Part shown: piece by piece, positions 7,583-14,407 of the stretch
Layout: each line of letters opens with the position of its first letter
Position numbering within the stretch: the first letter of the stretch is position 1
DNA from: Opitutia bacterium
Lineage (GTDB): Bacteria > Verrucomicrobiota > Verrucomicrobiia > Opitutales > UBA953
Assembly: GCA_947460445.1 (NCBI GenBank)
Contig: CANHHS010000014.1
Location: 1 to 19,726, forward strand
Direction of reading: 5' to 3'
DNA: 19,726 nucleotides
Program-made: the position numbers and the translations under genes
The notes under the pieces: model-generated
Databases searched by the model: none
What the model was told of the DNA's origin: nothing
What the model saw: only the letters and a program-made list of their open reading frames with translations

Positions 7583-9181
7583 ATGGAAGGTTCGTTCGAC
7601 GCAGTCGTAGTGGGGAGCGGCATTGGTGGTCTGAGTTTCGCACTCAAACTAGCCGAAGCTGGGCTGTCCGTTGCCGTCGTTACCAAAAAAACCAAATCAG
7701 ACTCCAATACGAATTGGGCCCAAGGCGGCATCGCCTGTGTCACTGATCCGGGAGATTCTTTTGCAAATCACATCAACGATACATTAGCCGCCGGCGACGG
7801 GCTTTGTGATCGTACTGTCGTCGAAGCTATCATTGCAGCAGGACCTGCGCGTGTAAATGAACTCATCGCATGGGGTGTAGAGTTTGAACGTACATCGACA
7901 GGGTCTCCCGATCTCGGCCGTGAAGGCGGTCATACCCAACGGCGTATCTTACACGCACGCGACATGACCGGTCGTGCGATTGAGTCTGCCTTATTACGTG
8001 CGGTCGCTGCCCGTCCCAATGTTAAGGTACTCGAGCACCACCTCGCAGTTGACCTTATTACAGATGGAAAGCTCGGCTTAACCGACCCAGGGCGCACCGC
8101 TGACCGTATCCGCGGTCTCTATGTACTCGATACACGCACGACTAAAGTTGTGACCTTTGCAGCACCCGTCGTTGTCTTGGCAACGGGCGGCGTTGGCCAG
8201 GTCTACCTCTATACAACGAATCCCGACATTGCTACCGGTGACGGTATTGCGATGGCCTATCGCGTAGGGGCGGAAGTACGCGATATGGAATTTGTACAAT
8301 TCCACCCGACGGCACTCTTCACAGCTGATGGCGGCCGAGCACTCATCTCTGAAGCCGTTCGCGGCGAAGGAGCTATTTTACGAGATGCGAGCGGACATGC
8401 CTTCATGGCCGACTTCCACCCTCAGGCTGATCTCGCTCCGCGGGATGTCGTCGCCCGGGCAATCGATACTGTGATGAAGCGGGCGGGCTCAACCCATGTA
8501 CACCTCGACGCGCGACACTTCGTCCGAGGGCATTTCGCCAAGCGATTCCCAAGCATCTACGACACATGTCTCAAGGCAGGCATTAACCCTGAAGAACAAC
8601 TCATGCCGGTCGTTCCAGCCGCACACTACCTTTGCGGCGGTGTCGCAACCGATCTCGCAGGGCGAACAAGCATTCGTGGCCTATTTGCCGTGGGCGAAGC
8701 AGGGTGCACCGGCTTGCATGGTGCCAATCGACTTGCGTCGAACTCCTTACTCGAAGCTGTCGTCATTGCGCACGATGGAGCTGTAGCTGCGGCAGAGATT
8801 GTAAAGTCGGTGCAGCCTGAAACCATAAAATTACCCGCATGGGTCGATGGCAGTGCAATCAACCCAGACGAGCGCGTTGTCATCGCACATAATTGGGATG
8901 AACTCCGTCGCGCCATGTGGGACTATGTCGGGATTGTACGAACGGATAAACGTCTCGCGCGTGCGGCTTCACGTATACGCACGCTCTCCGAAGAAGTTGG
9001 AGAATATTATTGGAACTTCCGAGTTGAACCTAAGCTACTCGAACTACGCAACTTGGTGCTTATCGCGGAACTCATCGTAACATGTGCACAGCAACGTCGT
9101 GAGAGCCGTGGCCTCCACTACACGATTGATTACCTTGAGAAGCTCCCTGAAGCACGACACTCCTCGACGCGCAAAGGATGA
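7583..9181 (+). CDS. nadB: L-aspartate oxidase
   Basis: A flavoenzyme that oxidises L-aspartate to iminoaspartate, which quinolinate synthase NadA uses in de novo NAD synthesis. The N-terminal FAD-binding Rossmann motif is VVVGSGIGGLSFALKLAEAG. It is followed by NTNWAQGGIACV, the GREGGHTQRRILHARD segment, GDGIAMAYRVGAEVRDMEF, the EAVRGEGA loop and HYLCGGVATD. NRLASNSLLEAVV and the helical C-terminal domain are complete. The length of about 532 residues is normal, and these motifs separate it from fumarate and succinate dehydrogenase flavoproteins. I prefer the ATG at 7583 (MEGSFDAVVVGSG); a GTG at 7526 would add 19 residues with no family similarity. Its stop overlaps the panE start as ATGA, indicating co-transcription and translational coupling. 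Confidence 0.96.
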   Translation: MEGSFDAVVVGSGIGGLSFALKLAEAGLSVAVVTKKTKSDSNTNWAQGGIACVTDPGDSFANHINDTLAAGDGLCDRTVVEAIIAAGPARVNELIAWGVEFERTSTGSPDLGREGGHTQRRILHARDMTGRAIESALLRAVAARPNVKVLEHHLAVDLITDGKLGLTDPGRTADRIRGLYVLDTRTTKVVTFAAPVVVLATGGVGQVYLYTTNPDIATGDGIAMAYRVGAEVRDMEFVQFHPTALFTADGGRALISEAVRGEGAILRDASGHAFMADFHPQADLAPRDVVARAIDTVMKRAGSTHVHLDARHFVRGHFAKRFPSIYDTCLKAGINPEEQLMPVVPAAHYLCGGVATDLAGRTSIRGLFAVGEAGCTGLHGANRLASNSLLEAVVIAHDGAVAAAEIVKSVQPETIKLPAWVDGSAINPDERVVIAHNWDELRRAMWDYVGIVRTDKRLARAASRIRTLSEEVGEYYWNFRVEPKLLELRNLVLIAELIVTCAQQRRESRGLHYTIDYLEKLPEARHSSTRKG

Positions 9182-10104
9182 GTCTTAAAATCGCTATCGT
9201 CGGCACAGGTGCTGTGGGCGGATGGTACGGAGCCCTACTCGCAGCCGATGGACATGAAGTTAGGTGCTTGGCCCGACGCGATGCTACCATTTTGAATGAG
9301 AAAGGCATCCGCTTGATTCAGCGCGGAAGCGAGAAGGTCCAGCGCATCGCCCTAGCCTCTTCGAATCCTGAAGCCATCGGCATGGTAGACCTTGTTGTGG
9401 TAGCCGCCAAGACGACTGCGAATGCTAACTTGGCTCAATGGATTAAACCCATGTGCGGCCCGCAAACCGTTCTACTCACCCTGCAAAATGGTATGGGTAA
9501 CGCCGAGGTCTTAACACAGATTGTCGAACCTAGCCGTGTCGTCGCTGGACTTTGCTTCGTGTGTATCAATCGGACAGCACCTGGCGTCATTGAAAACATG
9601 CTACCCGGCTACATCCGGATGGCCGCCGCCCAAGGCCCCATTCACGATAACGTTCGTAAGTGCGTGGATATTTTTTCGCATGCAGGTGTCGACTGTAAGG
9701 CTGAGGATTCGCTCGACGCCGTTCTCTGGAAAAAACTGTGTTGGAATATCCCTTTCAACGGACTTGCCATCGCGGCAGGTGGCGTGACTACGGATCGTAT
9801 CTTATCGGAGCCAGCTCTGCGCGCACGTGCACGCAGCTTGATGCAGGAAGTCCAATCAGCGGCAGCCGCATGTGGTGTACCGTTTTCACACGAACACCTA
9901 GAACGACAATTCACGGTCACCGAGACCATGGGAGCTTACCGCCCCTCGAGCCTCATTGATTACCTTGAAGGCAAAGAGGTAGAGATTGATCCGATTTGGG
10001 CTATACCCCTTGCGCGCGGACAAGCGGTTGGCGTATCGATGCCTGAACTGAGCAAGCTACTCTCAGAAATCCGTGTGCTCGTCGCTAAACGTAAACAGGG
10101 CTAA
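9178..10104 (+). CDS. panE: 2-dehydropantoate 2-reductase (ketopantoate reductase, ApbA/PanE family)
   Basis: Reduces ketopantoate to pantoate with NADPH, a step towards pantothenate and coenzyme A. The NADPH-binding N-terminus IVGTGAVGGWYGALLAADGH is clear. LWKKLCWNIPFNGLA holds the conserved Lys of the active site. SSLIDYLEGKEVEID has the substrate-binding SS and the Glu of the EID segment near the C-terminus. The length of 308 residues is normal. The start ATG overlaps the nadB stop by ATGA. The stop lies in a short hairpin shared with the convergent lipoprotein gene. Proteins of this family can also reduce other 2-oxo acids, so the substrate is inferred from the family. Confidence 0.93.
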   Translation: MSLKIAIVGTGAVGGWYGALLAADGHEVRCLARRDATILNEKGIRLIQRGSEKVQRIALASSNPEAIGMVDLVVVAAKTTANANLAQWIKPMCGPQTVLLTLQNGMGNAEVLTQIVEPSRVVAGLCFVCINRTAPGVIENMLPGYIRMAAAQGPIHDNVRKCVDIFSHAGVDCKAEDSLDAVLWKKLCWNIPFNGLAIAAGGVTTDRILSEPALRARARSLMQEVQSAAAACGVPFSHEHLERQFTVTETMGAYRPSSLIDYLEGKEVEIDPIWAIPLARGQAVGVSMPELSKLLSEIRVLVAKRKQG

Positions 10105-10111
10105 ATAGCCC
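10098..10111. terminator. Inverted repeat at the panE / lipoprotein convergent junction
   Basis: GGGCT AAAT AGCCC forms a perfect 5-bp stem with a 4-nt loop, and the panE stop codon TAA begins inside it. The minus-strand stop codon lies 6 bp further on. There is no clear T-tract, so termination is only suggested. Confidence 0.4.
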
Positions 10112-10116
10112 CAGGG

Positions 10117-10596
10117 TTACTTTAGCCTTACAGGAGCTAAGGCAGGTGTCGCTTCAGGGAGTGCCCGGAAGAGTGCGGCAATTTCTGAATGAACGCGGGC
10201 CTCTGTCCATAAGACCTCAGACCAACCTTTGATTGAACGCGCCGAAAAGATACGGTCACCTTCAGCATTAAATACTGAAACAGAAAGTGTGTAGACGCGC
10301 TCAGTCTTTCCATTCGTCGTGGTTTCATTTCCGATCAGCCAGGCAGCTCGTACAGTCGCATCGGCGGTACCGTCTTTCGTAACTGTATAGCCTCTGGCGG
10401 TAACGGAGCGTTGAATGGCCTCTTGAACCGTTGACTCCAAATTCTGTGTGGTGCTCGAACTTGAGCCGGAAATAACAGGTGTAACATTCAGGTTACGAAC
10501 CTTGGCCAAGTCTGCGGAATGGTCAGGACGTGAGCTACAGGCACAAAGAATGACAGCCCCTGTGAGCCAAAACGATACCCTGAGCATCGATTTCAT
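10117..10596 (-). CDS. Small putative lipoprotein of unknown function
   Basis: A 159-residue protein with an N-terminal signal of the lipoprotein type: MKSMLRV, a hydrophobic stretch (FWLTGAVIL), then LCAC, a plausible lipobox with Cys20 as the lipidated residue. The mature part has a Ser/Thr-rich linker, a helical segment (STVQEAIQRSVTARGY) and beta strands (VYTLSVSVFNAEGDRIFSA). This layout is reminiscent of DUF4136-type outer-membrane lipoproteins, but I cannot assign it firmly. I chose the ATG at 10596 because it places the signal at the very N-terminus; a TTG at 10635 would add 13 residues of repetitive Ser/Tyr made by a direct repeat. It is convergent with panE and divergent from the HAD-DciA gene. 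Function and partner are unknown. Confidence 0.82.
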   Translation of the reverse strand: MKSMLRVSFWLTGAVILCACSSRPDHSADLAKVRNLNVTPVISGSSSSTTQNLESTVQEAIQRSVTARGYTVTKDGTADATVRAAWLIGNETTTNGKTERVYTLSVSVFNAEGDRIFSARSIKGWSEVLWTEARVHSEIAALFRALPEATPALAPVRLK

Positions 10597-10599
10597 ATG

Positions 10600-10620
10600 C
10601 GAATAACTAGCCGAATAACT
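10600..10620 (+). repeat. Tandem direct repeat CGAATAACT x2, 12-bp period
   Basis: CGAATAACT occurs at 10600-10608 and 10612-10620, directly upstream of the lipoprotein ATG and in the region divergent to the HAD-DciA gene. The core GAATAAC also occurs as a doublet upstream of mreB. The regular one-turn spacing suggests a protein-binding site. Confidence 0.4.
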
Positions 10621-10638
10621 TGCTGAAACAAGCAAGTT
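10617..10638. repeat. 7-bp inverted repeat between the lipoprotein and HAD-DciA genes
   Basis: AACTTGC and GCAAGTT form a perfect 7-bp stem with an 8-nt loop in the 96-bp divergent region, partly overlapping the second CGAATAACT repeat. It may be an operator or a leader hairpin for the lipoprotein transcript. Confidence 0.35.
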
Positions 10639-10692
10639 TGTGGGAATAGCCCAAGGTTGACCCCGGGTCTCCGCCAGCGTGTTCTAAGGGCC

Positions 10693-11757
10693 ATGGCGGT
10701 GCCGATTCCACCCGCAGGCGTCTCGCTCGATATTGCGGGCACCTTGCTCTTTCCCCACCCCTCCGTGGGAGGCGTTTACGCGAAGGTTGCACGGGCTCAT
10801 GGACATGAAATTGACCCCTCAAAACTCGACGAACGTTTTCCGACGGCACTCAAGTCGACCCGCAAAGAAACTGGGTCGAAAGAACGCTGGGCGGAGATTG
10901 TCGAACGAACGTTCGCAGGGAGTATCCCTCAGAGTGCCATGGCCTCCGTCCAGGCTGGATGTTGGGATGCTTTTGGCCGCGGGGAGTCTTGGCGGATGGC
11001 GCGAGGCACCCTTATCGTTCTGACGCAGTTGCGCTTCCTTGGGCTGAAGATTGGGGCGCTCTCCAACGCCGATGAACGGATGCGTCAGGTACTCGCAGAT
11101 AAAGAGCTTCTCGATCGGTTCGATTCGGTGATGTTAACAGACGGTGTTAGCGCCGCCAAACCTGACCCAGCTTCCTTCGGAAAAATGGCCTATAATCTTG
11201 GCTGTAAAATCGAACAGCTCGTTCACGTCGGGGACGGACTTGAAGAAGATGCTCGCGGCGCAAACGCGTGCGGAGCCCATGGAATCTGGGTTACAGAGGG
11301 GCCAGCACCTGAAGGCATCCACCGCATTCCACGATTAACCGCCCTCCCAGAAGCCATTCGTGATCGAATGCTTCCGCCATCTGTTGGTAAAAAGTTATCC
11401 CGTACGGGGCGCAATCTCATCGCGAATCTACGCGGGCATCCCGAAGAGAAAAGTCGGTCTAACGACAGAGCTGTTCGAAGCATTGATCAAGCCGTTGAAG
11501 AAGCTGTTAAGCGACTCGGCATTGACCGTCCCGTCCCTGAACATGCAATTAGCGCAGCCTGGGCCAAACTCTTACCGCCTGCACTGGCCCGCAGAACCGC
11601 AGCCCTACGTATCCTTCCAGACGGTAAATTGATGATCCAGTGCGAAGGCGCCATCGTCAGGTCCGAGGTCGCATTTCTAAGTCGGTCATTGCTTGCTAAG
11701 ATACGCGAACTACCTGGCTGCAGCCACATAAAGGCGATTGGATTCGTGGTAGGATAA
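10693..11757 (+). CDS. HAD-like domain fused to a DUF721/DciA-like domain
   Basis: One uninterrupted frame of 354 residues with two unrelated domains. Residues about 8-215 are HAD-like: VSLDIAGTLL with nucleophile Asp13, the SNADERM motif II, AAKPDPASF with the motif III Lys, and HVGDGLEEDARGA for motif IV. The second Asp of the usual DxD pair is Ala, as in HDHD3/DREG-2-like proteins, so ordinary phosphatase action is doubtful. After a basic linker (LSRTGRNLIANLRG), residues about 260-354 look like DUF721/DciA, the DnaB helicase-loading factor family: AAWAKLLPPALARRT, ILPDGKLMIQCEGAIVRSEV and a terminal IKAIGFVVG. I chose the ATG at 10693; a GTG two codons on lies at a better distance from AAGGG (10686-10690). 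An in-frame ATG at 11368 could start a separate DciA-like product. Real gene: very likely; domain calls: likely. Confidence 0.88.
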   Translation: MAVPIPPAGVSLDIAGTLLFPHPSVGGVYAKVARAHGHEIDPSKLDERFPTALKSTRKETGSKERWAEIVERTFAGSIPQSAMASVQAGCWDAFGRGESWRMARGTLIVLTQLRFLGLKIGALSNADERMRQVLADKELLDRFDSVMLTDGVSAAKPDPASFGKMAYNLGCKIEQLVHVGDGLEEDARGANACGAHGIWVTEGPAPEGIHRIPRLTALPEAIRDRMLPPSVGKKLSRTGRNLIANLRGHPEEKSRSNDRAVRSIDQAVEEAVKRLGIDRPVPEHAISAAWAKLLPPALARRTAALRILPDGKLMIQCEGAIVRSEVAFLSRSLLAKIRELPGCSHIKAIGFVVG

Positions 11758-11758
11758 C

Positions 11759-11881
11759 GGGGCTCCTTAGCTCAACGGGACATCTACAAGCTGAGCATTT
11801 TAGGCCACTTCGAGGCCTGCATAAACTTATGTAAAAATATGTGGGATGGGCCGAAAGCTACGCGACGGGTTCCAAAGCCCC
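11759..11881 (+). other. Structured, partly tRNA-like leader segment between the HAD-DciA gene and mreB
   Basis: No coding frame is evident in the 249 bp from 11758 to 12006. The first half can fold. GGGGCT (11759-11764) pairs with AGCCCC (11876-11881) as a closing stem. GCTCA (11770-11774) pairs with TGAGC (11792-11796). AGGCC (11802-11806) pairs with GGCCT (11814-11818) around a 7-nt loop. The stretch TTAGCTCAACGGGA (11767-11780) matches the D-arm consensus of bacterial tRNAs, and CATCT...TACAAGC resembles the anticodon arm of a tRNA-Val(TAC) with bases missing. It cannot fold as a working tRNA: the 3' D-stem and a proper T-arm are absent. It may be a tRNA remnant, a small RNA, or the untranslated leader of mreB. 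Confidence 0.4.
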
Positions 11882-11935
11882 ATTAATTCTAGCTAAAGCC
11901 CAATTTACCTATTCATGGACCCTCGGTTTTTAGGG

Positions 11936-11957
11936 TGGGAATAACATGGGAATAACC
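11936..11957 (+). repeat. Tandem direct repeat TGGGAATAAC x2, 11-bp period, upstream of mreB
   Basis: TGGGAATAAC occurs at 11936-11945 and 11947-11956, one helical turn apart and about 50 bp before the mreB ATG. A near copy, TGGGAATAGC, lies at 10641-10650 upstream of the HAD-DciA gene. Position and phasing suggest an activator or repressor site for the mreBCD-mrdA operon; no well-formed -35/-10 pair is visible nearby. Confidence 0.45.
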
Positions 11958-12006
11958 TTGCCACCCCTTTGAGTGCCAAGTTGATACATCTTAACCACAA
12001 ACGGAT

Positions 12007-13020
12007 ATGCTCAAGCGCCTCCCCGGCCTCTTCACTCACGCGATTGGCATCGACCTCGGTACAGCCAATACCCTCGTATTCCTAAAGGACCGCGGGGTTG
12101 TTCTTCGCGAACCCAGCGTAGTCGCTATTCGCACCTCGACCCGCAAGCCGATTGCGGTCGGTAACGACGCCAAGATGATGCTTGGGCGTACCCCAGGGGA
12201 TATCCTTGCACTGCGCCCGATGAAAGACGGCGTCATTGCCGACTTCGAAATCAGCGAACACATGCTTCGCTACTTTATTGGTAAGGTCGCCAAGAAGTCT
12301 CTCTTCACCAATCTCGTCGTCGTCATCGCTGTTCCTTATGGCATTACCGCCGTCGAGAAACGTGCCGTGATGGACTCTGCCTACCGTGCTGGCGCGGACG
12401 ATGTCATCACTATCCCAGAACCCGTCGCTTCGGCGATTGGTGTCGGCCTTCCCGTTGAAGAGCCAGCAGGTTCAATGATCGTGGACATTGGTGGTGGTAC
12501 TACTGAAGTCGCCATTCTTTCGCTCGGCGGTATCGTCCACGCTCGCTCCATTCGTGTCGGTGGCGACGAATTCGACAATGCGATCACCAATTACGTGAAG
12601 CGTTCTTACAATTTAATCATCGGTGAGCGTACGGCTGAAGAAATTAAGATTAAGATCGGTTCAGCTTACCCGCTTGAACAGGAAATGACGATGGAAGTTA
12701 AGGGTCGTGACTCCGTCACCGGCCTCCCTCGCCAACTCCACCTCACCTCTCAAGAAGTACGTGAGTCCATGATGGACAACCTCAATGCCATCATTGACGC
12801 CGTCAAAGCTGCCCTCGAGCGCTGCCCCCCACAGCTCGCTGCCGACTTAGTCGACCGCGGTATTGCCCTGGCAGGTGGTGGTGCCCTCATCCGTGGTATC
12901 GACCGACTTATTTCTGAAGCCACTGGCTTGCCTGTCTTCGTTGCTGAAGACCCGCTTTGCGCTGTGGTGAATGGTACCGGCAAGATTCTGTCTAATTCGT
13001 CGCGCTGGGGCGGCGAGTAA
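12007..13020 (+). CDS. mreB: Rod shape-determining protein MreB
   Basis: The bacterial actin homologue that forms membrane-bound filaments and directs lateral cell-wall synthesis. Actin-family ATP-binding motifs are in place: IGIDLGTANTLVF (phosphate 1, Asp16), PEPVASAIG, VDIGGGTTEVA (phosphate 2) and LAGGGALIRGID (adenosine). The N-terminal MLKRLPGLFTH could be the amphipathic membrane-anchoring stretch. The length of 337 residues is normal. It opens an operon with mreC 14 bp downstream, then mreD and mrdA. The presence of the full set predicts a rod-shaped or elongating cell. The long leader with direct repeats suggests that the operon promoter lies in 11758-12006. Confidence 0.98.
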   Translation: MLKRLPGLFTHAIGIDLGTANTLVFLKDRGVVLREPSVVAIRTSTRKPIAVGNDAKMMLGRTPGDILALRPMKDGVIADFEISEHMLRYFIGKVAKKSLFTNLVVVIAVPYGITAVEKRAVMDSAYRAGADDVITIPEPVASAIGVGLPVEEPAGSMIVDIGGGTTEVAILSLGGIVHARSIRVGGDEFDNAITNYVKRSYNLIIGERTAEEIKIKIGSAYPLEQEMTMEVKGRDSVTGLPRQLHLTSQEVRESMMDNLNAIIDAVKAALERCPPQLAADLVDRGIALAGGGALIRGIDRLISEATGLPVFVAEDPLCAVVNGTGKILSNSSRWGGE

Positions 13021-13034
13021 TTGCTTCGTCCATC

Positions 13035-13895
13035 GTGAGCACGAACCCTGTCCAGCGTCTACGCGGACCTTTGGTCGTGCTTGGTTTAATCTTTGCGACT
13101 TGGCTCATCTTACCAACGACATTTCGCATCTTCACACGCGAAGCCTTTGCAGAGTTTCAAGCCCCCGCACTCGGGCTTGCCTCACGTAGTCGCGAGCTCG
13201 TGCGTTATTGGGAACTCAATAGCCGCGACACCGAAGAACTTTCTGCGGCCGGTCGCGATCTAGCACGTGCCGAGGCCGGCTTAGAATTGCGCCTGCGCGA
13301 ACTGGAATCCGAAGCCTCCGAGAACCGTCGCCTGCGATCAATGTTGGCCGCACCCACCCCGCCGGAGTTTCGAACCATCGTCGCCCGGGTTGCTGTTCGC
13401 GAATCTTCATCATGGTGGACGCGTATGACTATTCGCCGTGGTCGCACCGATGGCGTTCGCCCAGGATGTCCAGTTGTCTTTGGTGATTGTGTCGTCGGAC
13501 GAGTTGCTGCGGTGCATGTCGACACAAGTGAAGTCGAACTCATCACCAGTCCGGGCTTTCGCTGTTCTGCGTTTATTGAAGGCGATCAAAGCAACCGGAC
13601 TGTACTTGTAACGGGTGAGCCTGACCTTCCGTTTACTGCGCCCACGGCACGCGTCACTTTCATTCCTTACGAATACACCCCGCCTGCCGGACAAGTCGTC
13701 CGTGTCGTCACCACCGGACTCGGCGGACTCTACCCTCGCGGCTTACGCCTCGGCACTCTTTCACCCGAACTCGAAGAGACCCCGCAAGGCGCTTACCGCA
13801 ACGGCACACTCCAGCCCGGCCGCGAACTTCTTTCTTTACGGGAAGTTTCCGTACTGGTTCCGACTGAACCCCAGCCCTACGAGGAACTACGATGA
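13035..13895 (+). CDS. mreC: Rod shape-determining protein MreC
   Basis: A bitopic inner-membrane protein that joins MreB filaments to PBP2 on the periplasmic side. One membrane helix lies at residues about 12-30 (PLVVLGLIFATWLILP), followed by a coiled coil at about 55-100 rich in Glu, Arg and Leu. The beta-barrel MreC domain comes next: RESSSWWTRMTIRRG, the GRVAAV strand, VVRVVTTGLGGLYPRGLRLG. The length of 286 residues is normal. It starts with GTG at 13035, which gives a normal N-terminal lead into the helix, and its stop overlaps the mreD start as ATGA. This overlap points to translational coupling within the operon. Confidence 0.95.
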   Translation: MSTNPVQRLRGPLVVLGLIFATWLILPTTFRIFTREAFAEFQAPALGLASRSRELVRYWELNSRDTEELSAAGRDLARAEAGLELRLRELESEASENRRLRSMLAAPTPPEFRTIVARVAVRESSSWWTRMTIRRGRTDGVRPGCPVVFGDCVVGRVAAVHVDTSEVELITSPGFRCSAFIEGDQSNRTVLVTGEPDLPFTAPTARVTFIPYEYTPPAGQVVRVVTTGLGGLYPRGLRLGTLSPELEETPQGAYRNGTLQPGRELLSLREVSVLVPTEPQPYEELR

Positions 13896-14407
13896 GTCCA
13901 TCCTTGGGCTGGCTGATTGCACTGGCCACTTGCTACCCTTGGTTACTCGCCGGTGATTTACTCAGCGATCTCACCGCAACTTGGCATCTGCTCGTATTCC
14001 TTCCAGGCACGCTCTTAGTGACACCTTTTCTGTACCTGCGTACATGGCAAGCCGTACTCCTTGCGGGTTGTGTTGGACTTGCCTTTGAAGCTCGCCGACC
14101 GATCGCTCCAGGAACTTTTGCGCTATTATTAATGATCGTTTCTGTCGTCGCGGTGGCTTGGCGTGATCGACTGAATTCAAAACCAGCGTGGTTGGCGGGA
14201 GTGACCCTCAATATGTTGGCCTGTGCACTCGCATTACCAACATCACTCGCACAAACACAAACGTGGACATGGTCACAGTGGATTTGGTCTTACCCACTCG
14301 AAATAACTTTTGCAGGTCTCGTAGCGTTCATTTTGCACCGCCCGATTACAGCCTGGCAGACTCGCCTTCTCGAACACTCGGGTATGCATAAAATTCAGGA
14401 AACATGA
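13892..14407 (+). CDS. mreD: Rod shape-determining membrane protein MreD
   Basis: A 171-residue hydrophobic protein with about four to five membrane helices (for example LLVFLPGTLLVTPFLYL and FALLLMIVSVVAVAW). MreD proteins are poorly conserved, so the call rests mainly on the position between mreC and mrdA and on size and topology, which fit well. It overlaps both neighbours by ATGA. Known MreD proteins contact MreC and PBP2 in the elongasome. Confidence 0.85.
   Translation: MSPSLGWLIALATCYPWLLAGDLLSDLTATWHLLVFLPGTLLVTPFLYLRTWQAVLLAGCVGLAFEARRPIAPGTFALLLMIVSVVAVAWRDRLNSKPAWLAGVTLNMLACALALPTSLAQTQTWTWSQWIWSYPLEITFAGLVAFILHRPITAWQTRLLEHSGMHKIQET

Noticed and set aside
11759..11881. A functional tRNA or tmRNA gene
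   Set aside because: The 3' D-stem and a T-arm with TTCRA loop are missing, and the tmRNA signature sequences and tag frame are absent; kept only as a tRNA-like segment.
11958..11990. mreB promoter TTGCCA ... TACATC
   Set aside because: The spacing of 21 bp is outside the usual range and the -10 match is poor.
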